Source of the DNA: Methanofollis liminatans DSM 4140
Lineage (GTDB): Archaea; Halobacteriota; Methanomicrobia; Methanomicrobiales; Methanofollaceae
DNA: 64,000 nt
Assembly: GCF_000275865.1 (NCBI RefSeq)
Contig: NZ_CM001555.1
Coordinates: 1,948,967 to 2,012,966 of the forward strand
Direction of reading: 5' to 3'
Part shown: in pieces, positions 43,204-53,554 of the stretch
Layout of the letters: the number at the start of each line of letters is the position of its first letter
Numbering within the stretch: the stretch's first letter is position 1
Translations under genes and position numbers: made by a program
Notes under the pieces: model-generated
What the model was told of the DNA's origin: nothing
Seen by the model: the letters and a program-made list of their open reading frames with translations, nothing else
Databases searched by the model: none

Positions 43204-45014
43204 AGAAGTCACGCGTCTTTCTTGACGGTTCTCTGATCGGACTCGTTGAGAACCCGGAGGAACTCGTCGAAAAGGGGCGCGCCATGCGCCGCCACGGTGC
43301 GATCTCGTCCGAAGTGAACATCGCCTACGAGGAGTTCAACGGCGATGTGGTCATCAACACCGACCGCGGCAGGGCCAGAAGGCCGCTGATCGTGATAAAG
43401 GATGGAAAGCCGCTGATCACCAGCGCCGACCTCGCCCTCGTCCAGAACGGCGAGAACACCTTCGGCGATATCGTGCGGCGCGGCCTGATCGAGTTTGTCG
43501 ATGCCGAGGAGGAGGAGAATCTCTTTATCGCCATCCGCGAGGACGAGATCACCCCGGAGCACACGCATCTCGAGATCGACCCCTCCCTGATTCTGGGAAT
43601 CGGCGCCGCCCACGTCCCCTTCCCCGAGCACAACGCATCGCCCCGTGTCACGATGGGCGCAGGCATGGTCAAGCAGGCGCTCGGTTTTGCGGCGGCCAAC
43701 ATGAAGCTGCGACCGGATACCAGGGCCAACCTCCTTCACTACTGCCAGAAGCCGATGGTCTACACCCAGGCCTCCGACCTGATCGGGTCCGACGACCGGC
43801 CGGCCGGCCAGAACTTCGTCGTCGCCATTCTCTCATACGAAGGTTACAACATTGAAGATGCGCTCATCTTCAACAAGGCCTCGATCGAGCGCGGCCTTGG
43901 TCGTTCCCACTTCTTCAGGACCTACGAAGGAGAGGAGCGCCGGTACCCGGGCGGTCAGGTGGACCGCATCCAGATCCCGGACGAAGAGGTCTCAGGCGCC
44001 CACGGCGCCGAGTACTATCAGAACCTCGACGACGACGGCGTCATCAACCCGGAGACGAACGTCCACGAGAAAGACGTGCTCATCGGCAAGACCTCCCCGC
44101 CCAGGTTCCTCGAAGAACCGAGCGGTGAGTTGATCGCCGTTGAAAAGCGGCGCGACACCTCGGTGACGATGCGCTCGAACGAACACGGCATTGTGGACAC
44201 CGTGATCATCACCGAGGGCGAGAACTCGTCGCGCCTCGTGAAGGTCCGGACCCGTGACATCAGGGTTCCTGAGGTCGGCGACAAGTTTGCGTCCAGACAT
44301 GGGCAGAAAGGTGTCGTCGGCTGGATCGTTCCGCAGGAGAACATGCCGTTCTGCGAGATGGGCATCGCACCCGACCTCGTCATCAACCCCCACGCCGTCC
44401 CGAGCCGGATGACCATCGGGCATATGCTCGAGATGATCGGCGGCAAGATCGGGGCCCTCGAAGGGCGCAGGATCGACGCCACGCCGTTTCGGGGCGAGCG
44501 CGAGGAGGACATGCGCGAGTCTCTCAAGCGGCTTGGTTTCTCGCATACCGGCCGTGAGGTGATGTACGACGGCTTCACCGGGAAACAGTTCCACGCCGAC
44601 ATCTATATGGGCGTGATCTATTACCAGAAACTCTACCACATGGTCTCCTCGAAGATGCATGCGCGCTCGCGCGGCCCCATTCAGGTGCTCACCAGGCAGC
44701 CGACTGAAGGGCGTGCACGTGAGGGCGGTCTGCGTTTCGGTGAGATGGAGCGCGATGTGATGATCGGCCATGGCGCCGCCATGGCGCTGAAGGAGCGTCT
44801 GCTCGACGAGTCCGACAAGGTGCAGCAGTACGTCTGCGCAAAGTGCGGTATGGTGGCGATGCTCGATCGGAAACGGAACATCACACGCTGCCTCAACTGC
44901 GGCTCAGAAACCGACATCTACTCGGTCGAGATGAGTTACGCCTTCAAACTCCTGCTCGATGAGATGAAGAGCATGGGCATCGCACCGCGTCTGCGGCTTG
45001 AGGACATGGTATAA
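43200..45014 (+). CDS. rpoB1: DNA-directed RNA polymerase subunit B' (Rpo2C)
   Basis: C-terminal half of the beta-like subunit, 604 residues. It carries the hybrid-binding and wall regions ([32 protein letters not shown]), the flap-like region and the zinc-binding clamp part ([25 protein letters not shown]) near the C-terminus. It starts with a 4-base overlap with rpoB''. Confidence 0.97.
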   Translation: MKKSRVFLDGSLIGLVENPEELVEKGRAMRRHGAISSEVNIAYEEFNGDVVINTDRGRARRPLIVIKDGKPLITSADLALVQNGENTFGDIVRRGLIEFVDAEEEENLFIAIREDEITPEHTHLEIDPSLILGIGAAHVPFPEHNASPRVTMGAGMVKQALGFAAANMKLRPDTRANLLHYCQKPMVYTQASDLIGSDDRPAGQNFVVAILSYEGYNIEDALIFNKASIERGLGRSHFFRTYEGEERRYPGGQVDRIQIPDEEVSGAHGAEYYQNLDDDGVINPETNVHEKDVLIGKTSPPRFLEEPSGELIAVEKRRDTSVTMRSNEHGIVDTVIITEGENSSRLVKVRTRDIRVPEVGDKFASRHGQKGVVGWIVPQENMPFCEMGIAPDLVINPHAVPSRMTIGHMLEMIGGKIGALEGRRIDATPFRGEREEDMRESLKRLGFSHTGREVMYDGFTGKQFHADIYMGVIYYQKLYHMVSSKMHARSRGPIQVLTRQPTEGRAREGGLRFGEMERDVMIGHGAAMALKERLLDESDKVQQYVCAKCGMVAMLDRKRNITRCLNCGSETDIYSVEMSYAFKLLLDEMKSMGIAPRLRLEDMV

Positions 45015-45028
45015 AGGGGGGAGAGAAT

Positions 45029-47671
45029 ATGACAAGCCCGAAGAGAATTGGAAAGATAGAGTTCGGTCTCCTCTCGCCCAAGGAGATCCGTCAGATGAGC
45101 GTGCGAAAGATCATCTGGGCGGACACCTACGACGACGACGGATATCCGTATTCACAGGGGTTGATGGACCTCCACCTCGGCGTCATCGATCCGGGCATGC
45201 GGTGCAAGACCTGCGCCCAGAAGGCCAGCGATTGTCCAGGCCACTTCGGCCACATCGAACTCGCAAAGCCGGTGATCCATGTCGGCTACACGCGGCTGAT
45301 CAGAAAACTGCTCCGCGTTTCGTGCCGGAGTTGCGGCAGGCTTCTCCTCTCGCCCGACGAGATCACAAAGATCGTCGGGACCGAGGAGGACGAGAGCGGC
45401 GACCTCGTTACCGAGAAGGACATCAAGAAGGAGCGCGTCTGCCCGTATTGCGGCGAGCAGCAATTGAAGGTGAACTTCGAGAAACCCACGACCTTTTCCG
45501 AGGTCGTGGTCGAGGAGAACGGCAAGAAGGGCGAGCATAAACTCACCCCGGCGGACATCCGCGCCCGATTGGAGCGGATCCCGGACGATGACCTCAGGCT
45601 CCTCGGGATCAACCCGGACGTGGCGCGGCCCGAGTGGACGATCCTGACCGTGCTGCCGGTGCCGCCGGTGACCATGCGCCCCTCGATCATCCTGGAAAAC
45701 GGTCAGCGCTCAGAGGACGACCTCACCCACAAACTCGTGGACATCATCAGGATCAACCAGCGGTTCAAGGAAAACCAGGACGCCGGCGCCCCGCAGCTGA
45801 TCATCGAGGATCTCTGGGAACTCCTGCAGTACCATGTCACCACCTACATGGACAACGAGGTGGCCGGATGCCCGCCGGCGCGGCACCGTTCGGGCCGACC
45901 GTTAAAGACTCTATCCCAGCGGTTGAAAGGGAAAGACGGGCGTTTCAGAGGGTCTCTCTCCGGTAAGCGTGTGAACTTCTCCGCACGTACCGTCATCTCC
46001 CCTGACCCGTTCCTTGATGTAAACGAGGTCGGCGTGCCCCTTGCCATTGCGAACGAGATGAGCGTGCCGGTGCGGGTGACAAACTACAACCTTGAGGCCG
46101 CGCGGTTCTACGTGCGAAACGGCGTCGATCGCAAGAACTTAATCGACCCTCCGGGCGCAAACTACGTGATCCGCCCGGATCAGAGGCGCATCCGGCTTTC
46201 AGATGAGAACAAAAGCGATGTCGCCGACCAGATCGAACCGGGATGGACAGTCGAGCGTCAGCTGCGGGACGGGGACATCGTGCTCTTCAACCGTCAGCCC
46301 TCTCTGCACCGGATGTCGATCATGGCCCACCACATCAAGATCATGGGAGGCAAGACCTTCAGGCTGAATCCTGCAGTCTGCCCGCCATACAACGCCGACT
46401 TCGACGGGGACGAGATGAACCTCCATGTCCCGCAGACCGAGGAGGCAATGGCTGAGGCCGAGATCCTGGTGAACGTGGAGGAAAATATCCGGTCGCCCCG
46501 CTTCGGCGGGCCGATCATCGGCGGTATCCACGATCATATCTCCGGGATCTTCCTGTTGACCCACGAAGTCCGCTGGTTCACGAAGGAGGAGGCGCTCTAC
46601 CTCCTGAGGCATGCCGAGGTCGAACACCTGCCCGAGCCCGGAAAGGTCGAGAACGGCGTGGCCTACTGGAGCAACAAGCAGGTCTTCTCGGCGATCCTCC
46701 CGCCCGGGATCAACATGATCTTCAAGGCGTCCTCCTGCAAGCACTGCGATACCTGCAAAAAAGAGCTCTGCGACCAGGATACCTACGTAAAGATGCGGGA
46801 CGGCGAACTGATCACCGGCACCATCGATAAAAAGGCAATCGGCGCCTTTGACGGTGAGATCGTCAACCGGATCATCCGCCAGTACTCGCAGAAGCGGGCG
46901 GCGCAGTTCATCAACGACGTGACCCGCCTCTCGATCAGAGCGATCATGTTCGATGGGTTCTCGTTCGGGATCGACGACGAAGACCTGACCAAGACCGAGT
47001 ACGGCCAGATCAAGGAGGTGCTGGACAACGCCGAGAAGGATGTCCGCCGCCGGATCGCGATCTACGAGGATGGACAACTCGAGCCGATGCCAGGCCGTAC
47101 CGAAGAAGAGACCCTTGAAATGCAGATCATGCAGGTGCTCGGCAAGGCCCGTGACCGCACCGGTGAGATCGCATCCCGTCACCTCGGTCTCTCGAACTCT
47201 GCTGTGGTGATGGCCGTCTCGGGTGCCAGAGGTTCGATCCTGAACCTGACCCAGATGGCCGGGTGCGTCGGACAGCAGTCGGTGCGTGGCGAGCGTATCG
47301 TCCGTGGTTACGACCAGCGGACCCTCCCGCACTTCAAGCGGGGCGACCGCGGATCGGCAGCGCACGGGTTTGTCCGCTCGTCGTACAAGAGCGGGCTCAA
47401 CCCGACCGAGTTCTTCTTCCACGCCATCGGTGGCCGTGAAGGTCTGGTGGACACGGCGGTTCGTACATCGCAGAGCGGCTACCTGCAGCGGCGGATGATC
47501 AACGCCCTGCAGGACCTGAAGGTGGAATACGACCGTTCAGTGAGAACGACCGGAGGGCGCATGCTCCAGTTCAAGTACGGCGAGGACGGCACCGATCCGG
47601 TAAAAAGCAACTACGGTGCACCGGTGGACGTGAAAGGCGTGATTGAGAATGTGCTCAAGGAGGAGGTCTGA
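45029..47671 (+). CDS. rpoA1: DNA-directed RNA polymerase subunit A' (Rpo1N)
   Basis: N-terminal part of the beta-prime-like subunit, 880 residues. The clamp-core zinc motif [17 protein letters not shown] (about 53-69), a second zinc knuckle pair (CRSCGR...CPYCGEQ) and the catalytic Mg motif [11 protein letters not shown] (about 454-464) are visible. The bridge-helix region near the C-terminus includes [35 protein letters not shown]. No intein is present. rpoA'' starts at its last base. Confidence 0.98.
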   Translation: MTSPKRIGKIEFGLLSPKEIRQMSVRKIIWADTYDDDGYPYSQGLMDLHLGVIDPGMRCKTCAQKASDCPGHFGHIELAKPVIHVGYTRLIRKLLRVSCRSCGRLLLSPDEITKIVGTEEDESGDLVTEKDIKKERVCPYCGEQQLKVNFEKPTTFSEVVVEENGKKGEHKLTPADIRARLERIPDDDLRLLGINPDVARPEWTILTVLPVPPVTMRPSIILENGQRSEDDLTHKLVDIIRINQRFKENQDAGAPQLIIEDLWELLQYHVTTYMDNEVAGCPPARHRSGRPLKTLSQRLKGKDGRFRGSLSGKRVNFSARTVISPDPFLDVNEVGVPLAIANEMSVPVRVTNYNLEAARFYVRNGVDRKNLIDPPGANYVIRPDQRRIRLSDENKSDVADQIEPGWTVERQLRDGDIVLFNRQPSLHRMSIMAHHIKIMGGKTFRLNPAVCPPYNADFDGDEMNLHVPQTEEAMAEAEILVNVEENIRSPRFGGPIIGGIHDHISGIFLLTHEVRWFTKEEALYLLRHAEVEHLPEPGKVENGVAYWSNKQVFSAILPPGINMIFKASSCKHCDTCKKELCDQDTYVKMRDGELITGTIDKKAIGAFDGEIVNRIIRQYSQKRAAQFINDVTRLSIRAIMFDGFSFGIDDEDLTKTEYGQIKEVLDNAEKDVRRRIAIYEDGQLEPMPGRTEEETLEMQIMQVLGKARDRTGEIASRHLGLSNSAVVMAVSGARGSILNLTQMAGCVGQQSVRGERIVRGYDQRTLPHFKRGDRGSAAHGFVRSSYKSGLNPTEFFFHAIGGREGLVDTAVRTSQSGYLQRRMINALQDLKVEYDRSVRTTGGRMLQFKYGEDGTDPVKSNYGAPVDVKGVIENVLKEEV

Positions 47672-48840
47672 TGGACGAATCGATGCTGGATACCATCCAT
47701 GCGGCCGATCTTCCCGAGGCGACAAAGAACGAACTGATCGAGAGCCTCGAAGGCAGGCAGATCAGCAGCGAAGCGTTCGAGGCGATCATGAAAGGTGTCT
47801 GGGCGGAGTATGCCCAGACCAGGATTGAACCCTGTGAGGCATGCGGAGTCATCGCCGCCCAGTCCCTCGGGGAACCAGGCACGCAGATGACGATGCGTAC
47901 CTTCCACTACGCCGGTGTGGCCGAGATCAACGTCACCCTCGGTCTGCCCCGTCTGATCGAGATCATGGACGCCCGCAAGGAGCCCTCGACCCCGACGATG
48001 ACCATCCATCTCGATGTAGAATATGCCATCGACCGGGATAAGGCCCGTGAAGTCTCCTGGCAGATCGAAGCGGCCCCCCTCCACGAGTTTGGAGACATCG
48101 TCACCGACATGGCGAACATGAAGGTCGAGATGCGCCTGAACCCGCAGGTCTGCGATAAGAGGAAGATCTCGATGGCCGAGATCATGGAGCGGGCGCCACA
48201 GAAGATCCGGGACCGCCGCCACTACCGCGACTTCGAGTCTGAGGGGAACCCTGCAGACGGAACGATCGTCTTCACACCCAAAAATGAGAGTTATCAGAAC
48301 CTCTTCCAGCTGGCCGAACATGTACGCAATGTGATCGTACAGGGTATCGACGACATTGAGCGTGTCGTTGTCCGGAAAGAGGGAGGAGAGTATATACTTT
48401 ATACTGAAGGCTCCAACATTAAGGACGTGTTCGAGATCGAGGGTGTCGACACCACCCGGACCCGCACGAACAACATCAACGAGATCTCTCAGATCCTTGG
48501 GATCGAGGCGGCGAGGAATGCCATCATCGATGAGATGAAGAGCACCCTTGGCGAGCAGGGTATCTCAGTTGATGTGCGTCACATCATGCTCATTGCCGAC
48601 ATGATGTGCATGGACGGCGAGGTCAAGCAGATCGGACGGCACGGGATTGCAGGCGAGAAGGAGAGCGTGCTTTCCCGTGCCGCATTCGAGGTGACGGTGA
48701 ACCACCTCCTCGACGCGGCGGTTGCAAATGAAACCGATATCCTCAACGGCGTGACCGAGAACGTCATTGTCGGTCAGCCGATCCAGATGGGAACTGGGGA
48801 TATCAAGTTGATCGCCAAACCCATAAACCAGGAGAATTGA
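47671..48840 (+). CDS. rpoA2: DNA-directed RNA polymerase subunit A'' (Rpo1C)
   Basis: C-terminal part of the beta-prime-like subunit, 389 residues, forming the trigger-loop, cleft and jaw regions. [35 protein letters not shown] (about 60-94) is the trigger-loop segment; the ending [17 protein letters not shown] is typical. It is coupled to rpoA' and the L30e gene follows after one base. Confidence 0.97.
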   Translation: MDESMLDTIHAADLPEATKNELIESLEGRQISSEAFEAIMKGVWAEYAQTRIEPCEACGVIAAQSLGEPGTQMTMRTFHYAGVAEINVTLGLPRLIEIMDARKEPSTPTMTIHLDVEYAIDRDKAREVSWQIEAAPLHEFGDIVTDMANMKVEMRLNPQVCDKRKISMAEIMERAPQKIRDRRHYRDFESEGNPADGTIVFTPKNESYQNLFQLAEHVRNVIVQGIDDIERVVVRKEGGEYILYTEGSNIKDVFEIEGVDTTRTRTNNINEISQILGIEAARNAIIDEMKSTLGEQGISVDVRHIMLIADMMCMDGEVKQIGRHGIAGEKESVLSRAAFEVTVNHLLDAAVANETDILNGVTENVIVGQPIQMGTGDIKLIAKPINQEN

Positions 48841-48841
48841 T

Positions 48842-49132
48842 ATGGACTTTAACGAGTCTTTGAGAAGAGCCATAAAAACCGGAAAGGTCTTCCTTGGACA
48901 GAACTCAACCGAAGAATGTGTCAACGCCGGAAAGGCCCAGCTTGTGGTAATCGCCCGGAATTGTCCCGCAGCATTCAAAGAAGCCATGATGGCCCGTGAA
49001 GACGTCTCGACCTATGTCTATGAGGATTCGGGCAAGCAGCTCGGGAAAGCGTGCGGAAGGCCGCATGTCGTCAGTGCACTCGCCATCGTTGAGGCCGGCG
49101 AGTCAGACATCCTCAGCATCAAGAGGGCCTAG
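48842..49132 (+). CDS. rpl30e: 50S ribosomal protein L30e
   Basis: A 96-residue L7Ae/L30e-fold protein. It shows DFNESLRRAIKTGKVFLGQNSTEECVNAGKAQLVVIARNCP, a classical L30e N-terminal half. Its place between rpoA'' and nusA is conserved in archaea. Confidence 0.94.
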   Translation: MDFNESLRRAIKTGKVFLGQNSTEECVNAGKAQLVVIARNCPAAFKEAMMAREDVSTYVYEDSGKQLGKACGRPHVVSALAIVEAGESDILSIKRA

Positions 49133-49585
49133 ATGGTAGAGATTAAGCTAACAGAAGACTGCATGCGGCTGATCTCCCAGTTCGAGAACCTGACCGGCGC
49201 GGGAAGCCGCGACTGCGTCGTCGACGAGCGGAACGACCGTATCATCTTTGTGATCAATCCTGGCGATATGGGTCTTGCAATCGGGAAGAAGGGCGCCACC
49301 ATCAAGAAGGCGTCGGACACCTTCGGGAAGAGGATCGAGGTCGTCGAGTACTCCGCCGACCCCGAACAGTTTCTGAAGAACTGCTTCCTCCCGGCTCAGG
49401 TCCTTTCGATCTCGTTTGAGGAGAACGAGGACGGCGAGAAAGTGGCGATCGTGGACGTAAAGCCCGAGGACCGCGGCCTTGCCATCGGCAAGGAAGGAAA
49501 GAACATCTTCAAGGCAAAGAAACTCGCCGGACGCCAGCACGACATCGCCGATGTCCAGCTCGTTCAGGACGACGAGGGCTTCTGA
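49133..49585 (+). CDS. nusA: NusA-like transcription termination factor
   Basis: 150 residues with two KH domains, each marked by a G..G loop: MGLAIGKKGATIKKAS (about 43-58) and RGLAIGKEGKNIFKAKKLA (about 111-129). It lacks the N-terminal and S1 domains of bacterial NusA, as normal in archaea. It begins at the base after the rpl30e stop. In many archaea rps12 follows, but here a short T-rich gap and an unrelated VOC gene do. Confidence 0.95.
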   Translation: MVEIKLTEDCMRLISQFENLTGAGSRDCVVDERNDRIIFVINPGDMGLAIGKKGATIKKASDTFGKRIEVVEYSADPEQFLKNCFLPAQVLSISFEENEDGEKVAIVDVKPEDRGLAIGKEGKNIFKAKKLAGRQHDIADVQLVQDDEGF

Positions 49586-49663
49586 GCCCTTCCCTTTTTC
49601 AACAATTCTGACACCAGACTCAACCGGATATCTTTTATCTCCCGGGTGCAGAGTTCAATTCTC

Positions 49664-50152
49664 ATGGACATCACCTTCAGGAGCACGGTTCTCTTCGTCA
49701 ACAATATCGAACGCTCCAAGGCCTTCTATGTCGATCTGCTCGGACAGGAGATGGATATGGACCTCGGCGTGAATGTCGGGTTTATCGGCGGGCTTGCCCT
49801 CTGGGAACGCACCTATGTGAACGGCCTGCTGTACGCCGGGAAGATGCCGCAGGGCGAGGCGTCGGCCCCGCCGATGGAGGTCTATTTCGAGACGACGGAG
49901 ATCGAAGCGCTGGCCAGGCGGGTCGCAGAAGCCGGCGTCCGCCTCCTCCATCCCCTGCAGGAGCAGCCCTGGGCCCAGCGCGCGATCCGGTTCTTTGACC
50001 CTGACGGCCACCTGGTCGAGGCGGCCGAGCCAATGCCGGCAGTGGTCGCACGTCTTGCAGCCGAGGGAATGTCTGAGGCCGCGATCAGCGAGCGGACGAC
50101 GCTTCCGCCACATATCGTCTCGGCAATGCTGGAGAACGAGTTCTGTGACTGA
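49664..50152 (+). CDS. VOC-family (glyoxalase/bleomycin-resistance-like) protein
   Basis: 162 residues from ATG 49664. The vicinal-oxygen-chelate half-domains are visible: TVLFVNNIERSKAFYVDLLGQ at the start and IRFFDPDGHLVEAAEPM at about 110-126, with Glu as a likely metal ligand. About 35 extra residues at the C-terminus (VVARLAAEGMSEAAISERTTLPPHIV) look like a small helix-turn-helix. A TATA element (ATATCTTTTATC, 49626-49638) lies 30 bases upstream. The substrate is unknown. Confidence 0.85.
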   Translation: MDITFRSTVLFVNNIERSKAFYVDLLGQEMDMDLGVNVGFIGGLALWERTYVNGLLYAGKMPQGEASAPPMEVYFETTEIEALARRVAEAGVRLLHPLQEQPWAQRAIRFFDPDGHLVEAAEPMPAVVARLAAEGMSEAAISERTTLPPHIVSAMLENEFCD

Positions 50153-50696
50153 ACGTGTCCTGTTCAGGGAGCGGCAGCACTTCAGACAGATATGGCTCTG
50201 GCTGCTCCTCCTTGCCATCGCCCTCATCTCATGGTTGGGGGCGGTGCAGCAGGTGGTCCTCGGAATGCCTTTCGGAGCAAACCCTGGTCCGGACTGGATG
50301 GTTGTCCTGATCGCCCTCGTATTCGGGACCGCCTTTCCCCTTTTCTTCGTCGTGCTCGCCCTCCAGGTCGAAGTAAGGGGCGACGGGCTGCACTACCGTT
50401 TTTTTCCGTTCCACCTCAGATACCGCCGAATCGGATGGAATGAGATGTCGGCCTATGCGCCGGTCTCGTACAGCCCCCTCTCGACCTATGGAGGATGGGG
50501 GATTCGGTGGGGCGCGGGCGGAAAGGCCTATAACGTCGCGGGCAATCTGGGTGTTCGGTTCTGTCTCGCCGACGGCCGTAAGATCCTCTTCGGATCAGCC
50601 GATCCTTCCGGCTTCGCGGAAGCGGTATACATGGCATCGGGTATAGGTGCGGACCCTTCGGGCGTCTGCGACAACGCACACCGGCCCCCCGTTTAG
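50145..50696 (+). CDS. Two-helix membrane protein with PH-like domain, unknown
   Basis: 183 residues from GTG 50145, overlapping the VOC stop by 8 bases. Two helices (about 15-40 and 55-80) are followed by a soluble part with VRGDGLHYRFFPFHLRYRRIGWNEMSAYAPVSYSP and ADGRKILFGSADP, reminiscent of bacterial PH-like DUFs. I do not recognise a specific family. Coupling to the VOC gene suggests a shared role. Confidence 0.7.
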   Translation: MTERVLFRERQHFRQIWLWLLLLAIALISWLGAVQQVVLGMPFGANPGPDWMVVLIALVFGTAFPLFFVVLALQVEVRGDGLHYRFFPFHLRYRRIGWNEMSAYAPVSYSPLSTYGGWGIRWGAGGKAYNVAGNLGVRFCLADGRKILFGSADPSGFAEAVYMASGIGADPSGVCDNAHRPPV

Positions 50697-50708
50697 CGGT
50701 ACCCGACC

Positions 50709-51644
50709 TCATGCCCCGTGGCGCCGCTCCATATAGCGCGCAAACCTCACCGATTTGTACAGGAAATACCCGACGATCCCGAAGGTGATCACCGGCGAGA
50801 GCCACGAAGGAATGTGAAAGCCGAAGGAGTCGAGGAGCATGATCGTGCCCAGACAGAGGATGGAATACATCGCCCCGTTCTTGAGATAGACATAGTGCTT
50901 GATCCGCTCGATATTACCGACGGTGATCTGGCGCACGACGATCGCCCCGAGGCCGTTGCCCAGGATGATCAGCGGCACCGAGAGGGTGAAGGCGAAGGCG
51001 CCGAGGACGCCGTCGATGGAGAAGGTGGCGTCGATCACCTCCAGGTAGAAGATCTTGCTGACATCTGAGAGGTGCTGCTCCTTGAGCTGCTGCTCTTTTA
51101 CGTCGGCGTTCATCCTGAAGCCCTGGACGATGAAAAACGCAGTGGAACCCATAACGGCGCCGAACGCCATGAGAGGCCGCATGCCGAGGGCAAACCAGAC
51201 GATCAGGGCGAGAACGATCGAGACCGCTGCATAGAACCAGACTCCTTTCTCCGCAAAATAACGCTCACCCTTCAGCCCGAACTGCTTGGGCTCAAGGAAG
51301 AGCCAGTGCAGGAAGAGAAAGACGAGGAAGGTCCCGCCGCCGATGAGCAGCACCGGCGCCGACTCCTCGATCGCCGCGATGACCGCCGGGTCGTTTGAGA
51401 AGGTGGCGGTGAGCGCCCCCACCGGCCCGAGCGCCGGGGTCGTCGCCCAGACGATCAACCAGGGCAGAATGCCCCGCACCACGAAGACCGCAAAGAGGAG
51501 ACCCCAGACCAGGAACCACCGGCGCGCCCGCTCCCCCATCGTCCCGAGCACCTCGGCGTTGATGATGGCGTTGTCGATGGAGCTGATCGTCTCGAAGAGG
51601 CAGAGACCGGCGACCGTGAGGATGAGGGCGAGGAGATCGAGCAT
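50709..51644 (-). CDS. DUF475 (TerC-like) membrane protein
   Basis: 311 residues with about nine helices. ETISSIDNAIINAEVLG (about 20-36) and YLEVIDATFSIDGVLGAFA (about 204-222) contain the paired acidic/Asn ion-binding motifs of the TerC superfamily in its DUF475 branch. The role may be metal handling at the membrane. The frame extends to 51776 without support; ATG 51644 fits the first helix. Confidence 0.88.
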   Translation of the reverse strand: MLDLLALILTVAGLCLFETISSIDNAIINAEVLGTMGERARRWFLVWGLLFAVFVVRGILPWLIVWATTPALGPVGALTATFSNDPAVIAAIEESAPVLLIGGGTFLVFLFLHWLFLEPKQFGLKGERYFAEKGVWFYAAVSIVLALIVWFALGMRPLMAFGAVMGSTAFFIVQGFRMNADVKEQQLKEQHLSDVSKIFYLEVIDATFSIDGVLGAFAFTLSVPLIILGNGLGAIVVRQITVGNIERIKHYVYLKNGAMYSILCLGTIMLLDSFGFHIPSWLSPVITFGIVGYFLYKSVRFARYMERRHGA

Positions 51645-51711
51645 GGTCGGGAACCAGATTGGGACAGGGAGGGGATAAAGAATGCGGAGAAAAAAGGGTG
51701 GTCGGAGCGGT

Positions 51712-52173
51712 TCAGTCCATTCCCCGCTTCCCGGCCAGATTACGGACCCTGATCCTGAATACGGCGACGGCGGCAAGTTGCTTCTCCGTGAAGACGTGGT
51801 CGCCCCTTCCGGAGTACTTCGCCATGATCAGGTTCAGGGCCCATGCTTTTTCCGCAAGGTCCTCGACGGCTTCTGCGGTCCCCACTCCGTTCACGCTGCG
51901 GTAGCGCATGTCCCAGGCGCACGGCGCTTCGGCGGAGGTGAACTCCGCACCGAGTACTGCACTGAACCCGACCGACGAATTTTTCCTGATGACATCCACC
52001 TTCCTGCCCTCACAGGCTGAATGGACATACAGGGCCCCGTCGCGATAGGCAAAATTAAGCGGCACCGCATAGGGCTCATTCCCGTCGCAGAGGGCAAAGG
52101 TGGCGTAGACCGCATCGTTCAGGACCTCCTCCATCCAGGCCCGATCCGTTATCTCCCTGTCAGTCCGTCGCAT
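51712..52173 (-). CDS. Pyridoxamine 5'-phosphate oxidase-like flavoprotein
   Basis: 153 residues (176 if TTG/other starts up to 52242 are used). Split-barrel flavin fold: ATFALCDGNEPYAVPLNFAYRDGALYVHSACEGRKVDVIRKNSSVGFSA is typical of the FMN-binding PPOX-like (NimA-type) group. The family reduces or binds flavins and cofactors, and the actual substrate here is open. It is divergent from the HNH gene. Confidence 0.85.
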   Translation of the reverse strand: MRRTDREITDRAWMEEVLNDAVYATFALCDGNEPYAVPLNFAYRDGALYVHSACEGRKVDVIRKNSSVGFSAVLGAEFTSAEAPCAWDMRYRSVNGVGTAEAVEDLAEKAWALNLIMAKYSGRGDHVFTEKQLAAVAVFRIRVRNLAGKRGMD

Positions 52174-52290
52174 AGAACATCGGAACTGGTTCGGCTTCAG
52201 GGGAGAAATATCAGACCGGTCCGCGTCCGGCCTCCATACCAACCCTTATGCAGGACTGCGGCCAACCTCCGGTGATCTGATCAAAAGCCC

Positions 52291-52983
52291 ATGACACCCT
52301 CAGTCCAGCTCCCCCTCGCAGCCTTCGACCCCGAGGGCCCGCCCCTCTGCAGGGGGAACCATGCCCTCAACGGTTTTGCCGCCCTCTGCATCCGCTGCCC
52401 GCACATCTCGCGCGGCGGCGGGAGCCTCTTCTGCACCCGGTTTTCGGTCAGGATCACGGCGAAGGAGAAGTACGCCCTCGGCGCATGGAAACGCCTGCGC
52501 GACCGGATCCTCGACCGTGAAGGCGGCCGGTGCGCTGTCTGCAGCAGCGGCGAGCACCTCCACGTTCACCATATCAATGGCGACGCCACCCACGACGACC
52601 CCGCAAACCTCGTCGCCCTCTGCGAGCGCTGCCACGCAACAGCTCACATCCAGATGCGGCGGGGCGGGAAGGAGGGGGTCGGGCGGTTCCTCACCCGTTC
52701 ACGGCGCCGGCGGCAGGAGAAGACGGGCAAGCGCACGCACGCCGGTGGAGAAGGGGGTCTCCTGATCGAGGAGCGGGGTGACGTCGGGCTCGGTCCTGAC
52801 AACGGCCCCGTCGTGCGGGAGATAGGTGACCGAGGCGAACCGGCCGGGGTCTCCGATCAGATCGCCGGCGCGGATCCTGTCCCGCTCGTCCCGCACGCGG
52901 TTTACAACGAGGTGTACGGCCGGGATCCCGAGGTCAGTGGAAAGGGACGCCGCATGGAGGGCGACGGCGACGGCGTTGTATGA
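52291..52983 (+). CDS. HNH endonuclease-like protein with run-on C-terminus
   Basis: The HNH core is clear at about residues 81-118: CAVC...HVHHINGDATHDDPANLVALCERCHATAH, with two CxxC zinc pairs. An extra Cys-rich piece (CIRCPHIS) is near the N-terminus. After about residue 125 the frame runs on for another 105 codons, most of it antisense to cooC (52699-53553), and the translation becomes low-complexity (RSRRRRQEKTG). The original stop is probably lost. The functional protein may end near 52690. Confidence 0.7.
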   Translation: MTPSVQLPLAAFDPEGPPLCRGNHALNGFAALCIRCPHISRGGGSLFCTRFSVRITAKEKYALGAWKRLRDRILDREGGRCAVCSSGEHLHVHHINGDATHDDPANLVALCERCHATAHIQMRRGGKEGVGRFLTRSRRRRQEKTGKRTHAGGEGGLLIEERGDVGLGPDNGPVVREIGDRGEPAGVSDQIAGADPVPLVPHAVYNEVYGRDPEVSGKGRRMEGDGDGVV

Positions 52984-53553
52984 GGGGTCGGCGACCACGA
53001 CCGCATCGGAAAAGCCGCCGGCAAGGGCGCGGCCGAAGTGCTCGACCCCGGCCTGGGTGTCCAGGACCACCGCATCCTCCGCACCGAGGGCGACCGATCT
53101 GACCACCCCCTGCAGAAGGGCGTTCTCCGGGCAGAGACAACCGCTCCCGGCGCGGCCGACCGTCCCCATCACCAGGAGGACAAGGCCGTCAGGAAACCGG
53201 ATCCCGAAACGCTCGACGGCGTCCCCGGTATCGGGGTTGAGGGTCAGAAGCCCGCCCCACCCGCCGGGCCGCGCCCCGACCTTCTCCTCGATGTAACCGG
53301 CGTTCTCGGCAAGCGGGACGATCCGATCCCCCGGCGGAAGGCCGAGGGCATAGGCGAGGTTTTCCTGCGGATCGGCGTCGACGGCGAGGACGCGGCGCCC
53401 CTCCCGGAGAAGGGTTCGGGCGAGCAGGGCAGCGATCGTGGTCTTGCCCACACCGCCTTTTCCGGCGATCACCACCCGCAGCCCCGCGGCTCCGGCCTGC
53501 GTCCGTCCTTTAAAGGCGCCGGCCGCCCGCCTGACTTCGGACTTTTCCGCCAT
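52699..53553 (-). CDS. cooC: CooC-type CO dehydrogenase nickel-insertion ATPase
   Basis: 284 residues. P-loop GKGGVGKTT (about 31-39), DADPQENLAYALG (about 59-71) and the CLC pair in GSGCLCPENAL (about 136-146) that in CooC dimers binds metal. DTQAGVEHFGRALAGG is typical as well. It inserts nickel into the C-cluster of CooS. It follows cooS with a 1-base gap. The first 20 residues are extra compared with usual CooC. Confidence 0.93.
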   Translation of the reverse strand: MAEKSEVRRAAGAFKGRTQAGAAGLRVVIAGKGGVGKTTIAALLARTLLREGRRVLAVDADPQENLAYALGLPPGDRIVPLAENAGYIEEKVGARPGGWGGLLTLNPDTGDAVERFGIRFPDGLVLLVMGTVGRAGSGCLCPENALLQGVVRSVALGAEDAVVLDTQAGVEHFGRALAGGFSDAVVVADPSYNAVAVALHAASLSTDLGIPAVHLVVNRVRDERDRIRAGDLIGDPGRFASVTYLPHDGAVVRTEPDVTPLLDQETPFSTGVRALARLLLPPAP

Positions 53554-53554
53554 C

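Noticed and set aside
46199-47422. 407-codon open frame opposite rpoA'
   Set aside because: Antisense shadow of rpoA', no motif and no ribosome binding site.
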